Source of the DNA: Bacteroidota bacterium
GTDB lineage: Bacteria; Bacteroidota; Bacteroidia; Bacteroidales; Paludibacteraceae
Assembly (NCBI GenBank): GCA_030706465.1
Contig: JAUZOM010000012.1
Coordinates: 1 to 40,354, forward strand
Reading direction: 5' to 3'
Length of the DNA stretch: 40,354 bases
The position numbers and the translations under genes were made by a program. The notes under the pieces are model-generated. The model had not been told where the DNA came from. It was given only the letters and a program-made list of their open reading frames with translations, and ran no database searches. Below are positions 1 to 9,400 of this stretch, one piece after another. Numbering within the stretch: the stretch's first letter is position 1; each line of letters opens with the position of its first letter.

Positions 1-78
1 ACTGATCCACGCGGGCTTTATTTGTTGGATGCCGAACTTGCCACCCGGGTATTTAATGCACCAACGCTGGTAATATAA
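1..78 (+). CDS. C-terminal fragment of an unrecognised protein
   Basis: Frame 1 is open from the first base of the window and stops at TAA 76-78, giving 25 residues that end in TRVFNAPTLVI. The gene begins outside the window. A good plus-strand terminator follows 20 bases after the stop, which supports this being a real gene end. The fragment is too short for me to assign a family, and I propose no function. Confidence 0.6.
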   Translation, partial: TDPRGLYLLDAELATRVFNAPTLVI

Positions 79-98
79 ATAATGCATACTACATAATT

Positions 99-138
99 AA
101 ACGCTTGGGAGTGAATTCTCCTGAGCGTTTTGTTTTTT
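99..138 (+). terminator. Rho-independent terminator after the partial left-edge gene
   Basis: The arms AAACGCT and AGCGTTT enclose an inner GGAG/CTCC pair, and the stem is followed on the plus strand by TTTTGTTTTTT. It lies just downstream of the TAA at 76-78. On the minus strand the stem is followed by a weaker T-poor stretch, so it mainly serves the plus-strand gene. Confidence 0.8.
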
Positions 139-156
139 GTATAAAGGTTGTAATAT

Positions 157-342
157 CTACATTTTCATATTCATTAGGTAGTTATAAAAACCACACACCT
201 TGAATATCCAAAAGAGAAGAATGATTACAACCGCGACATCGAGGATGATTTTAACCGGTCTTTCCATGGGAATATACGAATTAATCAGCCACAGAAGAAG
301 AACCACTGCGATAATTACAAGTATAATCATTAAGAGTGACAT
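157..342 (-). CDS. Small two-helix membrane protein (61 aa)
   Basis: This 61-residue protein is almost entirely hydrophobic. Residues 2-20 form one membrane helix and about 29-50 a second, joined by a short polar turn around NSYIPMERPVK. The WLINSYIPM segment between the helices resembles a family of tiny bacterial membrane proteins annotated in databases as Thivi_2564-like; that match is from memory. Function is unknown. It lies 53 bases downstream of the OmpA-family gene on the same strand and could be cotranscribed with it. It has no signal-peptide cleavage site and no catalytic residues. An inner-membrane location is inferred from hydrophobicity alone. Confidence 0.7.
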   Translation of the reverse strand: MSLLMIILVIIAVVLLLWLINSYIPMERPVKIILDVAVVIILLFWIFKVCGFYNYLMNMKM

Positions 343-395
343 CGCAATTGATTTATAGTGTTTATTAAAAAGTAAGTTTGGAAAATCCGGATATT

Positions 396-1682
396 CTATT
401 TCGTAAATTGAAATTCAACCCGACGGTTCTCTCGGCGGCCTTGAATAGTTTCATTCGGGGCAATTGGTCTATCTTCACCATAACCAATAATAGAAATGCT
501 TGATTCAGGCACATTTTTATTCAACAAATAATTCTTGACTGCGTCAGCCCTCTTTACCGACAACACTTGATTATATTCCGCTGTTCCAATATAATCGGTA
601 TATCCGGCAACACTCAATCTAATTCTTCCGGGATTATTTTTCAGAACCAAAGCAATCTGATCTAAAACTGAATGCGAACTTTTTGTCAGTTTATCAGAAC
701 CAAATTTGAATTTGACATTTTGAAAATAGGCCAATACAGCAACTTCTTGCTTAGTTGAAAGAGCGTTTATTTCATCATTCAATTTATTAATTTTAGCTTC
801 AAGAGCGATATTTTGAGCTTCCAGGGCTTTCAATCGATCCAATGTTTCATTTGTATCGTCTTTAGCTATTTTTTCAATCAACGTGTTCTTTACATTTTTT
901 TCAACGACTATTGTATCACGGCTAGGATAATATTCACTCATGGAGATATTGCGTGCATGTTGCCGGCTTCCTTTCGCATTAAATTTATAACGCAATCCAA
1001 TGGTAGTCGTTAATGCATTACTCTTGTCCGGTTTGGTGCTGCTGACTAATTTTCTATGATAAAATCGATATTGTTCTTCGATACCCAACGCCAATGATTT
1101 AGATAAATTATACTCAACATTTAAACCTATTTTACCCATCGGACTTAGATCGGTTATAGTTGGAGAACCATCAAATGAATTGTTATAAATAGCATACCCG
1201 ATACCTGCCTCCCCATAGACATTCAATTTGCTACCGAAACCTGTTCTATATTTGGTCAATAAATTTGCCAAATTAACCGAGCCGTACAAAATAATATCAT
1301 GAGTTCCCCCGGCAATGTCACCTTTAGGTATTTCATTAATTGAATATCTCCGTCCGAAAGGATTATACATATATTCTAATCCCAATCCAACGAGTGGATT
1401 AATCGAATATTCAACTATCCCAGCAACAATTAAATGAATTTGATCGAGACGACTTATGACCGTTTCAGGTGCAATTCGAAAATAATTTATTCCCCCCTTG
1501 ATTCCGATCGACCAATGGGACACTGGAGTGTATTTAAGCAGGACTGTTGATTTGTTAATTGTATCTTTAGCAGACACTGTTGTTATGACTTCTTGGGCAG
1601 GAGCAGTGGTAATTAGTTCCTGAGCCGAGTTGTAATCAACCACTATAGTCATAAGCAGGATACTTAATAATAATTTTTTCAT
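396..1682 (-). CDS. OmpA-family outer-membrane protein with beta-barrel and peptidoglycan-binding domain
   Basis: The start at 1682 is chosen because MKKLLLSILLMTIVV is a clear signal peptide ending near NSAQ. An in-frame ATG at 1820 would add 46 residues in front of it and bury the signal. The mature N-terminal half has alternating, aromatic-ending segments typical of an eight-stranded outer-membrane barrel, including the glycine-rich GIKGGINYF and GLGLEYMYNPF. A predicted coiled coil (ETLDRLKALEAQNIALEAKI) links it to a C-terminal OmpA domain. That domain carries the hallmarks FKFGSDKL, VAGYTDYIGTAEYN, LSVKRADAVKNYL and GYGEDRPIAPN, ending RRENRRVEFQF. OmpA domains bind the diaminopimelate peptide of peptidoglycan, so the protein should tether the outer membrane to the wall. 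Total length is 428 aa. No lipobox is seen. Confidence 0.9.
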   Translation of the reverse strand: MKKLLLSILLMTIVVDYNSAQELITTAPAQEVITTVSAKDTINKSTVLLKYTPVSHWSIGIKGGINYFRIAPETVISRLDQIHLIVAGIVEYSINPLVGLGLEYMYNPFGRRYSINEIPKGDIAGGTHDIILYGSVNLANLLTKYRTGFGSKLNVYGEAGIGYAIYNNSFDGSPTITDLSPMGKIGLNVEYNLSKSLALGIEEQYRFYHRKLVSSTKPDKSNALTTTIGLRYKFNAKGSRQHARNISMSEYYPSRDTIVVEKNVKNTLIEKIAKDDTNETLDRLKALEAQNIALEAKINKLNDEINALSTKQEVAVLAYFQNVKFKFGSDKLTKSSHSVLDQIALVLKNNPGRIRLSVAGYTDYIGTAEYNQVLSVKRADAVKNYLLNKNVPESSISIIGYGEDRPIAPNETIQGRRENRRVEFQFTK

Positions 1683-2108
1683 TGTTTTAGGTTTTGACTT
1701 AAATAATTTATTTAATATCGAATCAAATAAATCATTTTTGATTAAATAAAAAAACATATATCGAATAGCTTGTTTTATTAAACTTTTAGAAAAACGGATA
1801 CAGGAAGTTGTCTTATTCATATTAAAGAATGTAAGTAGATTTTTATCACATGTTTTGAATTTTACAACTAAATTTCAGCAGCTAACCAAAGGAATTTATC
1901 TTGAATTATATGAATTAATCATCGATATTAAAAATAGTTACATTGCGCCAATTTTAACATTTAATACAACTTAACTATTCTTCCGTTGCAATTTAATTGT
2001 TTTTTTATAACAATTTAAGTTCAACAAAGTTTAATTTGCACAAATTAAAGACAAAAGTATTGTTCTAAAAGTTATCTGGAATCACGGTTTGAAATTTTTC
2101 ATTGAGAG
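1683..2108. other. AT-rich intergenic stretch upstream of the OmpA gene
   Basis: No convincing reading frame is present. The stretch carries the leader and presumably the promoter of the minus-strand OmpA gene. A near match to the Bacteroidetes -7 box (TTTATTTG against TAnnTTTG) lies on the minus strand about 45 bases upstream of the chosen start. I see no structured RNA or tRNA. Confidence 0.4.
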
Positions 2109-2195
2109 TTACATCTTTTCTTTTGAAATACTGAGTTCTTTGCGGATAGATTGTAAATCTTCATTTGTTGACTCAATCACTTCTCTATGCCTGAT
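2109..2195 (-). pseudogene. Possible 3' relic of a coiled-coil signalling gene
   Basis: On the minus strand, 25 codons run from an in-frame upstream TAA (2198-2196) to a TAA at 2111-2109. They include REVIESTNEDLQSIRKELS, and the end reads ISKEKM. The composition is strikingly protein-like and resembles the STNEELQ coiled-coil linkers of CheR/CheB-PAS fusion proteins. No start codon or upstream domain remains. It may be the decayed tail of a lost gene, or chance. Confidence 0.25.
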
Positions 2196-2312
2196 TTAAA
2201 AATAACTTAACATTTTTTGCAATTGATTTTTATTCATCCTCTATTTTCAAGCCATTAATCATCCATCGAAAAATATGAACCATGAACATCGATATTTAAA
2301 TAAAAATCAGAT

Positions 2313-2347
2313 GAAAAAAGCCTGATTGAAAAATTTCAATCAGGCCT
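2313..2347 (-). terminator. Rho-independent terminator of the grpE-dnaJ unit
   Basis: A 12-bp perfect stem, GCCTGATTGAAA paired with TTTCAATCAGGC, is followed on the minus strand by CTTTTTTC. It starts about 40 bases after the dnaJ stop. Confidence 0.85.
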
Positions 2348-2385
2348 TGTCTGTATTTATGCTTACCTTTTATTGGGAATAATCT

Positions 2386-3537
2386 TTATTCAAACATATT
2401 CCGAAAATGTGCAAAGAAATTTCGTGAAGCTGCGGTATTGGGTTTCACATTATCCGATTTACTCAGTTTTTCAATGGCTGCTTTTTCATCTTTATTTAGG
2501 TTCTCAGGAATATAAACGCCGATATTCACCAATAAATCACCTGTTCCGTAACGGTTAACACTGGGCAAACCTTTTCCCCGCAAGCGAAGGACTTTACCGG
2601 GTTGAGTTCCGGGAGCTATGGTTACTTTCACTTTTCCTTCCACCGTTGGCACTTCCACCGATCCGCCCAACGTTGCCATGGGAACTGTCAACAAGAGATT
2701 ATAAATTAAATCGTTTTCGTCCCGAATTAATTCAGGATGTGCTTCTTCTTCCACCAACACCAGTAAATCACCGTCCACTCCTCCCCTGCGTGCTGCATTT
2801 CCTTTACCACTCATTGAGAGCTGCATTCCTTCCATGACTCCGGCAGGGATATTGATTGTGATAACTTCATCCTCACGAACAATTCCTTCACCATTACAAT
2901 GTGAACATTTTTCCTTAATAATTTTACCATCGCCCCCACAGGTCGGGCATTCGGCAGTGGTCTGCATTTGGCCAAGAATAGTTTGTTGCACACGGGTTAC
3001 CCTTCCCTGCCCGTTGCAGGTCGGACATGTAGCTGAAGAGGAGCCATGAGCTGCACCAGAGCCATTACAATGTGAACAGGAGACATATTTCTTGACTTTG
3101 ATTTTCTTTTCAACACCCACTGCAATTTCTGCCAAAGTAAGTTTGACTTTAACCCGTAAATCTGAACCTCTCCGCACACGTTGCCCTCCGCCTCGTTGAC
3201 TTCCACCAAATCCGCCGAATCCGCCAAAATGTCCACCGAAAATATCTCCAAAATGCGAGAAGATATCTTCCATATTCATATTTCCGCCATTGAATCCACC
3301 GGCTGCAGAGCTGCCGACTCCTGCATGACCGAATTGGTCATACCGCTGACGTTTATCCGGATCACTAAGGACTTCATAGGCTTCTGCAGCTTCCTTGAAA
3401 TTTTCCTCTGATTTCTTATCCCCGGGATTTTTATCCGGGTGAAACTTGATTGCCTTCTTACGGTAAGCTTTCTTTATTTCTTCTTGTGAAGCCGATTTTG
3501 GAACTTCCAGTACTTCGTAGTAATCTCTTTTAGCCAT
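2386..3537 (-). CDS. dnaJ: Chaperone protein DnaJ (Hsp40)
   Basis: DnaJ delivers unfolded proteins to DnaK and stimulates its ATPase in the cytoplasm. Residues 1-70 are a J domain with the essential HPD at 33-35. Residues about 72-120 are a glycine/phenylalanine-rich linker ([10 protein letters not shown]). Four CxxCxGxG zinc motifs follow, with cysteines at 154/157, 171/174, 197/200 and 211/214, so both zinc centres are complete. The C-terminal substrate-binding and dimerisation domain fills the rest. The length of 383 aa is normal. It lies 153 bases downstream of grpE on the same strand and ends at a strong terminator, so grpE-dnaJ is probably one transcript. No separate promoter match is visible in the spacer. 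Confidence 0.98.
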   Translation of the reverse strand: MAKRDYYEVLEVPKSASQEEIKKAYRKKAIKFHPDKNPGDKKSEENFKEAAEAYEVLSDPDKRQRYDQFGHAGVGSSAAGGFNGGNMNMEDIFSHFGDIFGGHFGGFGGFGGSQRGGGQRVRRGSDLRVKVKLTLAEIAVGVEKKIKVKKYVSCSHCNGSGAAHGSSSATCPTCNGQGRVTRVQQTILGQMQTTAECPTCGGDGKIIKEKCSHCNGEGIVREDEVITINIPAGVMEGMQLSMSGKGNAARRGGVDGDLLVLVEEEAHPELIRDENDLIYNLLLTVPMATLGGSVEVPTVEGKVKVTIAPGTQPGKVLRLRGKGLPSVNRYGTGDLLVNIGVYIPENLNKDEKAAIEKLSKSDNVKPNTAASRNFFAHFRNMFE

Positions 3538-3542
3538 ATAGT

Positions 3543-3578
3543 TAATGTGCTAATGTGCCGATATGCTAATGAGCCAAT
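3543..3578. repeat. 8-bp tandem repeat in the grpE-dnaJ spacer
   Basis: The octamer TAATGTGC is present twice exactly (3543-3550, 3551-3558), then as CGATATGC and TAATGAGC, then a partial CAAT. A nearby ATTAGGCACA at about 3593-3603 is close to an inverted copy. It lies 6 bases upstream of the dnaJ start codon (minus strand). Confidence 0.6.
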
Positions 3579-3690
3579 AATAATATCAACCACATTAGGC
3601 ACAGTAAGACACAACTTTAAATTTTTTATTTTCTTACTTCTGATTATTTTTTTGATATACAAAAATTCTCTGTTATAATAGAGAGCGAAT

Positions 3691-4251
3691 TCACTCTCCT
3701 ACAACGACTTTAGAGAATCGAATTACCTTATCATTCAACGTATATCCCTTAGAGACACAATCAATAATTTTACCTTTCAATTCTTCGCTTGGTGCTGGAA
3801 ACGTTGTAATTGCTTCATGGAATTGAGTATCGAAAACCTCATTTTCAGTCGGAATTGCTTTCACTCCGTTTTGTAACAAAAAAGCAATAAACTTATTATA
3901 AATCAAATCAACGCCATCTTTTACGGCCTGGACATCCTCCGAAGTTTCCATGGCTTTAAGTCCCCGTTCAAAATCGTCGACCAACGGAAGTATGTCTACC
4001 AGCACTTTTTCACCGGCAGTTTTCAACAAATCTATTCGTTCTTTAAGCGTCCGCTTCCGATAGTTATCGAATTCAGCCATTAACCGTAGGTTTTTGTCAT
4101 TCAATTCAGTATATTTTTGAGACATTACCTCCAGTTCATCCTCTATTTTATCAGCTGCTTCATCGGTCGTTTCAGAATTTTGATTAATTTCTTCAACTTT
4201 TGTTTCTTCAGTCACTTCCGCTGATTCTTCAGTAGTTTTTTGTTTCTTCAT
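3691..4251 (-). CDS. grpE: Nucleotide exchange factor GrpE
   Basis: GrpE releases ADP from DnaK and completes the DnaK-DnaJ-GrpE cycle. The N-terminal 45 or so residues are acidic and low in complexity, as usual. A long dimerising helix follows (ELEVMSQKYTELNDKNLRLM), then the family hallmark AEFDNYRKRTLKER and the beta domain ending with TLNDKVIRFSKVVVGE. I chose the ATG at 4251 (MKKQKTTEESAE, 186 aa), preceded by a very A-rich leader. An in-frame ATG at 4290 would give 199 aa and cannot be excluded. It is the first gene of the grpE-dnaJ pair. No CIRCE or other heat-shock operator was recognised upstream. Confidence 0.95.
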   Translation of the reverse strand: MKKQKTTEESAEVTEETKVEEINQNSETTDEAADKIEDELEVMSQKYTELNDKNLRLMAEFDNYRKRTLKERIDLLKTAGEKVLVDILPLVDDFERGLKAMETSEDVQAVKDGVDLIYNKFIAFLLQNGVKAIPTENEVFDTQFHEAITTFPAPSEELKGKIIDCVSKGYTLNDKVIRFSKVVVGE

Positions 4252-4327
4252 ATTATAAGTTATTTTTTTTTCATATTGATTGGCATTCACAAACAGCCGG
4301 CTTTAAATCATACTTATCAATAATTTT

Positions 4328-4377
4328 GCCAAACCACCCGAATTCCGGTTTTGGCAGGAATCGGGTGGCAGATTGGC
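4328..4377. other. Long imperfect hairpin between dsbD and grpE
   Basis: Outer arms GCCAA/TTGGC and inner arms CCACCCGA/TCGGGTGG plus TTCC/GGAA form a stem with one bulge and a small internal loop. There is no U-tract on either strand, so it is not a classical terminator. It may end dsbD transcripts, stabilise an mRNA end or regulate grpE. The structure is seen; the role is unknown. Confidence 0.45.
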
Positions 4378-4463
4378 AGAAATGCCTTTAATATTTCATT
4401 CGAATCAAGTCAAAATGTACTTCCCAATTAAGCAGAAATAGCATCACTTGTAAAGTAAGATTT

Positions 4464-6380
4464 CTATTTTTTAATTATCTTCAACCACTTTATAAAACTT
4501 GCCGGACTTTCGTTAAACGTATAGGATTTATTCAATGGGATACCTTTATTGTCAAGCATAACATAAAATGGTTGAGCATTTGCGCCAAATTTGTAACGTT
4601 GCAAATAACTCCATTTATCCCCGACTGTTTCTATCGAAGTTGTTCGTCCGTTTTCCAAAACCGTATAGGGTTTTGCAAGAGAAGTTTTATCGTCCACAAA
4701 CAACGAAATCAAAACGAAATCCTTTTTAAGTAATTCTCTCACTATTGGGTCCGTCCAGACTGAAGCTTCCATTTTACGGCAATTAACACAACCAAATCCT
4801 GAAAAATCGACGATAACAGGCAATTTCTTTTCTGCAGCATATGCCATTCCCAGATCATAGTCTGTAAAAGCAGGATGAACATCATCATTACTCAAATTAA
4901 AATCCTGAGTATACAGTGGCGGAGCAAATGCGCTGATCGCTTTCAAGGGTGCACCCCATAGTCCGGGGATTATGTAAATCGAGAATGCAAATGATATAAT
5001 GGATAAAAACACCCCCAATACAGAAGTATGCTTTGATTCGCTGTCATGAACGAAACGAATTTTTCCTAGCAGATAGAACCCCAATAACGCAAAGATCACA
5101 ATCCAGATTGTCAAAAACACTTCCCGATCAAGAATATGCCATCCATATGCCAAATCGGCAACCGATAAGAATTTAAGCGCGAATGCCAGTTCAAGAAAAG
5201 CCAACACTACTTTGACCGAATTGAGCCATCCTCCGGAACGAGGCATCGATTTAAGCCAGGAAGGAAAAAGGGCAAATAAACTAAATGGAATGGATAATGC
5301 CACAGCAAAACCTAACATACCGATGGCTGGTGCTAACAATGATCCACTGGTTGAAACCTGAACGAGTAACGTTCCAATAATAGGTCCTGTACATGAAAAA
5401 GAAACCAGTACCAGCGTAAAAGCCATAAATAGAATACTCATAAAACCGGCTGTTGAGTCGGCTTTCGCATCCAACCTTGTTGACCAGGAAGACGGCAAGG
5501 TAATTTCAAAAGCGCCAAAAAAAGAAATAGCAAAAAATACCAGTAAAGCAAAGAACAACAAATTAAAGATGGCATTGGTAGATAAACTGTTCAATGCACT
5601 GGCACCAAAAATCAATGTAATAAAGATACCTAGCAGTACATAAATAAAAATAATAGCCAAGCCATATAAAACGGCATCACGCTGTCCAAGTTTTCTATTA
5701 CCCGAGCGTTTCAGGAAAAAACTAACAGTCATAGGTATGATGGGCCAAACACAAGGCGTTAGTAATGCCAGGAAGCCTCCAATCAAGCCTGTTATAAAAA
5801 TAAGCCACAAAGAGGTTGCTCCATTGGAACCCTCACCTTCACCAAAACTTTTTAATTCTTGAATAACCGGCTTCCAGTAATCGGAAGGTTTAGCGGGAAC
5901 TACAGCTTTTGCCGGAACGTTAGTCGTCGTAGTTCCCAAACTGAAAGGGTTCTTTTGCGGAGGCAAACAACTTTTATCATTGCAAGCCATAAATTCAATA
6001 TATCCTTTAATCTTTACTTTTGACAGGTCATCGAATTTAATCTTCTGAATAAAAATGGCATCATTTGTATACCAGTTTAATTCCATATTAAAATTAGCAT
6101 CAAATTGTTTCTGCAATTTCGAAGTTGCTTGCAATTCTCCTACCTTGCTTGCATTTTCCATTTTTTCAAACACGATAGAAGTTGGATGTGGCCCTCCAGT
6201 TGGAAGGTTCAACCCGTACAAATGCCATCCTTCATCAATCGTAGCGTGAATTTGAATTTCAGCCGTCTTACCAACCGTATTTTTTTGCTCTACTGTCCAT
6301 TTTACAGGTTGATAAATTTGACTGAATGAAGCCGAAGCAATCAAAACGGATAAAAGGATAAAAATATTTTTCTTTAACAT
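4464..6380 (-). CDS. dsbD: DsbD-family thiol:disulfide interchange protein
   Basis: DsbD carries electrons from cytoplasmic thioredoxin across the inner membrane to periplasmic partners. An N-terminal signal peptide (MLKKNIFILLSVLIASASFS) precedes a periplasmic beta-sandwich domain of about 150 residues with the cysteine pair region ACNDKSCLPPQ. Next come eight or so membrane helices with the CcdA/DsbD signatures LLTPCVWPIIPMT and SFSCTGPIIGTLL, which hold the two membrane cysteines. The C-terminal thioredoxin-like domain contains GFGCVNCRKME with the redox cysteines at residues 531 and 534. All three modules are intact and the 638-aa length fits the family. It stands upstream of grpE but is separated from it by a hairpin, so linkage is uncertain. 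Confidence 0.95.
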   Translation of the reverse strand: MLKKNIFILLSVLIASASFSQIYQPVKWTVEQKNTVGKTAEIQIHATIDEGWHLYGLNLPTGGPHPTSIVFEKMENASKVGELQATSKLQKQFDANFNMELNWYTNDAIFIQKIKFDDLSKVKIKGYIEFMACNDKSCLPPQKNPFSLGTTTTNVPAKAVVPAKPSDYWKPVIQELKSFGEGEGSNGATSLWLIFITGLIGGFLALLTPCVWPIIPMTVSFFLKRSGNRKLGQRDAVLYGLAIIFIYVLLGIFITLIFGASALNSLSTNAIFNLLFFALLVFFAISFFGAFEITLPSSWSTRLDAKADSTAGFMSILFMAFTLVLVSFSCTGPIIGTLLVQVSTSGSLLAPAIGMLGFAVALSIPFSLFALFPSWLKSMPRSGGWLNSVKVVLAFLELAFALKFLSVADLAYGWHILDREVFLTIWIVIFALLGFYLLGKIRFVHDSESKHTSVLGVFLSIISFAFSIYIIPGLWGAPLKAISAFAPPLYTQDFNLSNDDVHPAFTDYDLGMAYAAEKKLPVIVDFSGFGCVNCRKMEASVWTDPIVRELLKKDFVLISLFVDDKTSLAKPYTVLENGRTTSIETVGDKWSYLQRYKFGANAQPFYVMLDNKGIPLNKSYTFNESPASFIKWLKIIKK

Positions 6381-6470
6381 ACATTTTAGTTTTGATAATC
6401 ATCCACAAATCAAAATGCTTTATATACAAGATTTGCAATTAGATTCAATTACAAGTATTGCCTTGTTACA

Positions 6471-6491
6471 ATTATGAATTATGAAATAATT
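6471..6491. repeat. 7-bp tandem repeat just after the sprA stop
   Basis: ATTATGA occurs twice in direct succession (6471-6484) followed by the related AATAATT. It directly abuts the sprA stop codon and resembles the other short-period arrays in this window. Confidence 0.4.
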
Positions 6492-9400
6492 CTATCTGGT
6501 TAGCATAAATTTAAAACTTACTCCAAAGTCAGAAGAAGAAACAGGATACGAAGAAGATATAAGCGGAGTGCTTGTTTGTTTATTGTAAAACAACTGGATA
6601 TTTAACTTGGAGCTAAATACATAATCTGCCATTACTTTAAGTGTAAACATTTTATTACCACTCGAGGCTTGAGTAATATCTTCGTCAATCTTACGTAACA
6701 ACGTTTTAATGTCTTTATAAGATAAATCTGCACTAAGCTTTAAATCATTCTTAACTTTTGTCTGCTTATCTGATTTCAATTTCAAAATCACATCAAAATC
6801 TTTCAGTACGTAACCCGCTCCCACGACATATTCATCCGACGACGACTCGATCAATTGCGCACTGGTAAGGTTTAGCGCCATATTTCGAGATTTGCGGAAT
6901 TCCACTTTCCCTGTCATACTATTTTTCATAGCAATGTTTACACCTATAAGCGGAACGAACTGTTCGTTTATGGAAACATCTGAAATATTATAGGCCGATG
7001 ACGGTATAGCCTTATTGGCATCCTGGACGTCACTTACGTACCCAATGCTATTACCAGAGCCCATTCCGACCCAAGTAGAATAAGAAGTGTACGAGCCTAT
7101 ATTGTAACTACAAGAATATGCGTGAGTCAGGCTGACCGATTTAAGACGTTCCTTAATCCAATCAATGTTTGATAAGCCATCATAACTAATTCTCCAATTC
7201 GGTAAAATACTCAGGAGAGATAAAAAAGGATTGGTATCTACCGTATTTACATTACGCCCTGTGTATGCCGCTAAAAAAGCAGGGATTAACACATCTGAGG
7301 AATTTGCTGTATAAGCCCCGTTTTGAGGATTGAATTTACCCTTAATATTGTTTTCACTCAAGAAACCTGCATTTGGATAATCGGTACCAACATATTTTGC
7401 GTTCAACCGGTCTGCAATAATTTGTCTATTTGATAAGAAGGTATCAAATAGTTTTGAATTATAATTTTGCTGTGCGCTCCCGGTTTTTACAAATGCTGTT
7501 GACAAAGCCATCATGGTAATGTTATAACTTCCTGTAAAAGTTTTTGGCATCCCATCGAACATATAATTAATAGTGGTATTCGAAGCTAAATAACGTTTTG
7601 CATTTAAATCAATCTTAAATCCGGCTATGGGTTCAAGGGATACTTTGATATCCAAATCGGATGTAAAAGCAGTTGTGGCAGGATTCACGATGGAATCACT
7701 CTTAAACAACCAACCGTTATTCAGGGCTTTTTCAATAGTTTTATCTGCATCCAGGATACCAAAAGTAAAGGCATAACCCGGGGCATATTGTCCGTCGCTC
7801 ATTTTTTGCTGGCCCATAAAACCTGCTTCAGGCAAGAATCCGGGTAGCACCATACTGTTTGATTCACGATAAGTAAATGAAGCCCGCCTCAGGAACATTA
7901 ATGTTCGGGCTACAAAATCGACCGTACTTCTTGCAGGGGTTTGTACACCCGGGTCTAAAGTTTTAAAAGTAAGGAGAACACTATCCGCACTTATAGTTGG
8001 CGTAATTTCGACAGTGGTTGGATTTTTAGCCTTATAAAGTAGGGTCACAGGTTTCCCACTCCGGTCAACAGCCGTAAATTTGAGTTTATCACTTCCAAGC
8101 CGGTGATTGATTGTGATTAGCTTATTCTTTTCCAAATTAACCTTTTGAGTATAGGTTTTCGATTGAAATTTCGGTTTTCCTAAACTCGTTTGTGCTCCGA
8201 AACGACGATTTACCTCCTTCAAATATTTAGATTTATTGTACAGATTTTCAAAATTAAACTGCCCATCCACTTGCCAAGCTCCCATACTGGTTGCGATATT
8301 GCCGGGTTGTTCTCCTCCTCCCTGGATAACAGCCATTCTATTCCAATTATAGGTAGAATTGTATGAAGCATTGGCTACTACCCAATCCATAAGTGGTAAT
8401 TTATTAATCGGCAGGTTCCACGAAGCCGAGAATACCTGTTGATATGTATAGGGAGTTCCTAACTTTTTGATATTCGACCAAACAGAATCCCGCCAAGATT
8501 CATAATATTGCTTCCCAATTTCCGGAGTATGATAGGGTTCTGCTATATTTGCGTTCATTGCAGTCTGGAAACTTAATTTAATTGCACGGCTTAAATCATA
8601 CTTTATATCAAATTGCCGGTTCCACATGAAATTTTGACTGGAAGTAAGTCCCACATTATTACTTGTATTTGCATCGGTAGAGGTAATACTCAAGTCGCGT
8701 AATTTCACCTGTGAATATTGACGATCCAAATTGCTGATATAGCTCAATGAAGTTGGTAAATAATTAAAATTGAAATCTTTGATAATTTTAAAAACCGGAC
8801 TGTCAAATGCTTTTACTTTCTTAAATGGTTCGAACGGTTTCGGATTAAACGAAAAGCTATAATTTAACGCTGCACGTTGCTCCTTCACCAGATTTTGTTC
8901 TATCTCTGAACTATGTTGGTTCGTTTCGTTATAGGCATAGGTTACCGAGACATTAGCCGGATCATAGAACTGAGGCGTTTTGCTCTTAATATTCACCTTG
9001 GCATTCGATATATTAAAACTTTTAGTTGTATTGACAGTTTGTGAAATTAAATTTAATGAATCTTTCTGCGACTGGCTGTTGGTATTTTTCAAAGCATCCG
9101 AAAGAAGCACATCCTGATCCATTGGATTATATTTTGGTGCTGTAGTTTCATTTGAATAGGAAAAATAGGCCGGTATTTTAAATTTAGCCTTTTCCGGTAA
9201 AAACCGGCCCAAATCCAATGCTGTAGAGAAATTCATCTGATACAGATTATCCAACCTTCTTGTTTCAACGTTGCTCTCAATTCCACCGTATCCGGCAGTC
9301 TCAACACGACCCGAAAAGTTAACTGTCCCAACATCAGATAATCCGACTGCCATATTCCCCATGGCTGCCCATCCTCCCGATTCGTCAAATTGAGACATAC

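Noticed and set aside
1683-1820. Extended N-terminus for the OmpA-family gene
   Set aside because: It would place 46 polar and basic residues before a perfect signal peptide. The internal ATG at 1682 is far more likely.
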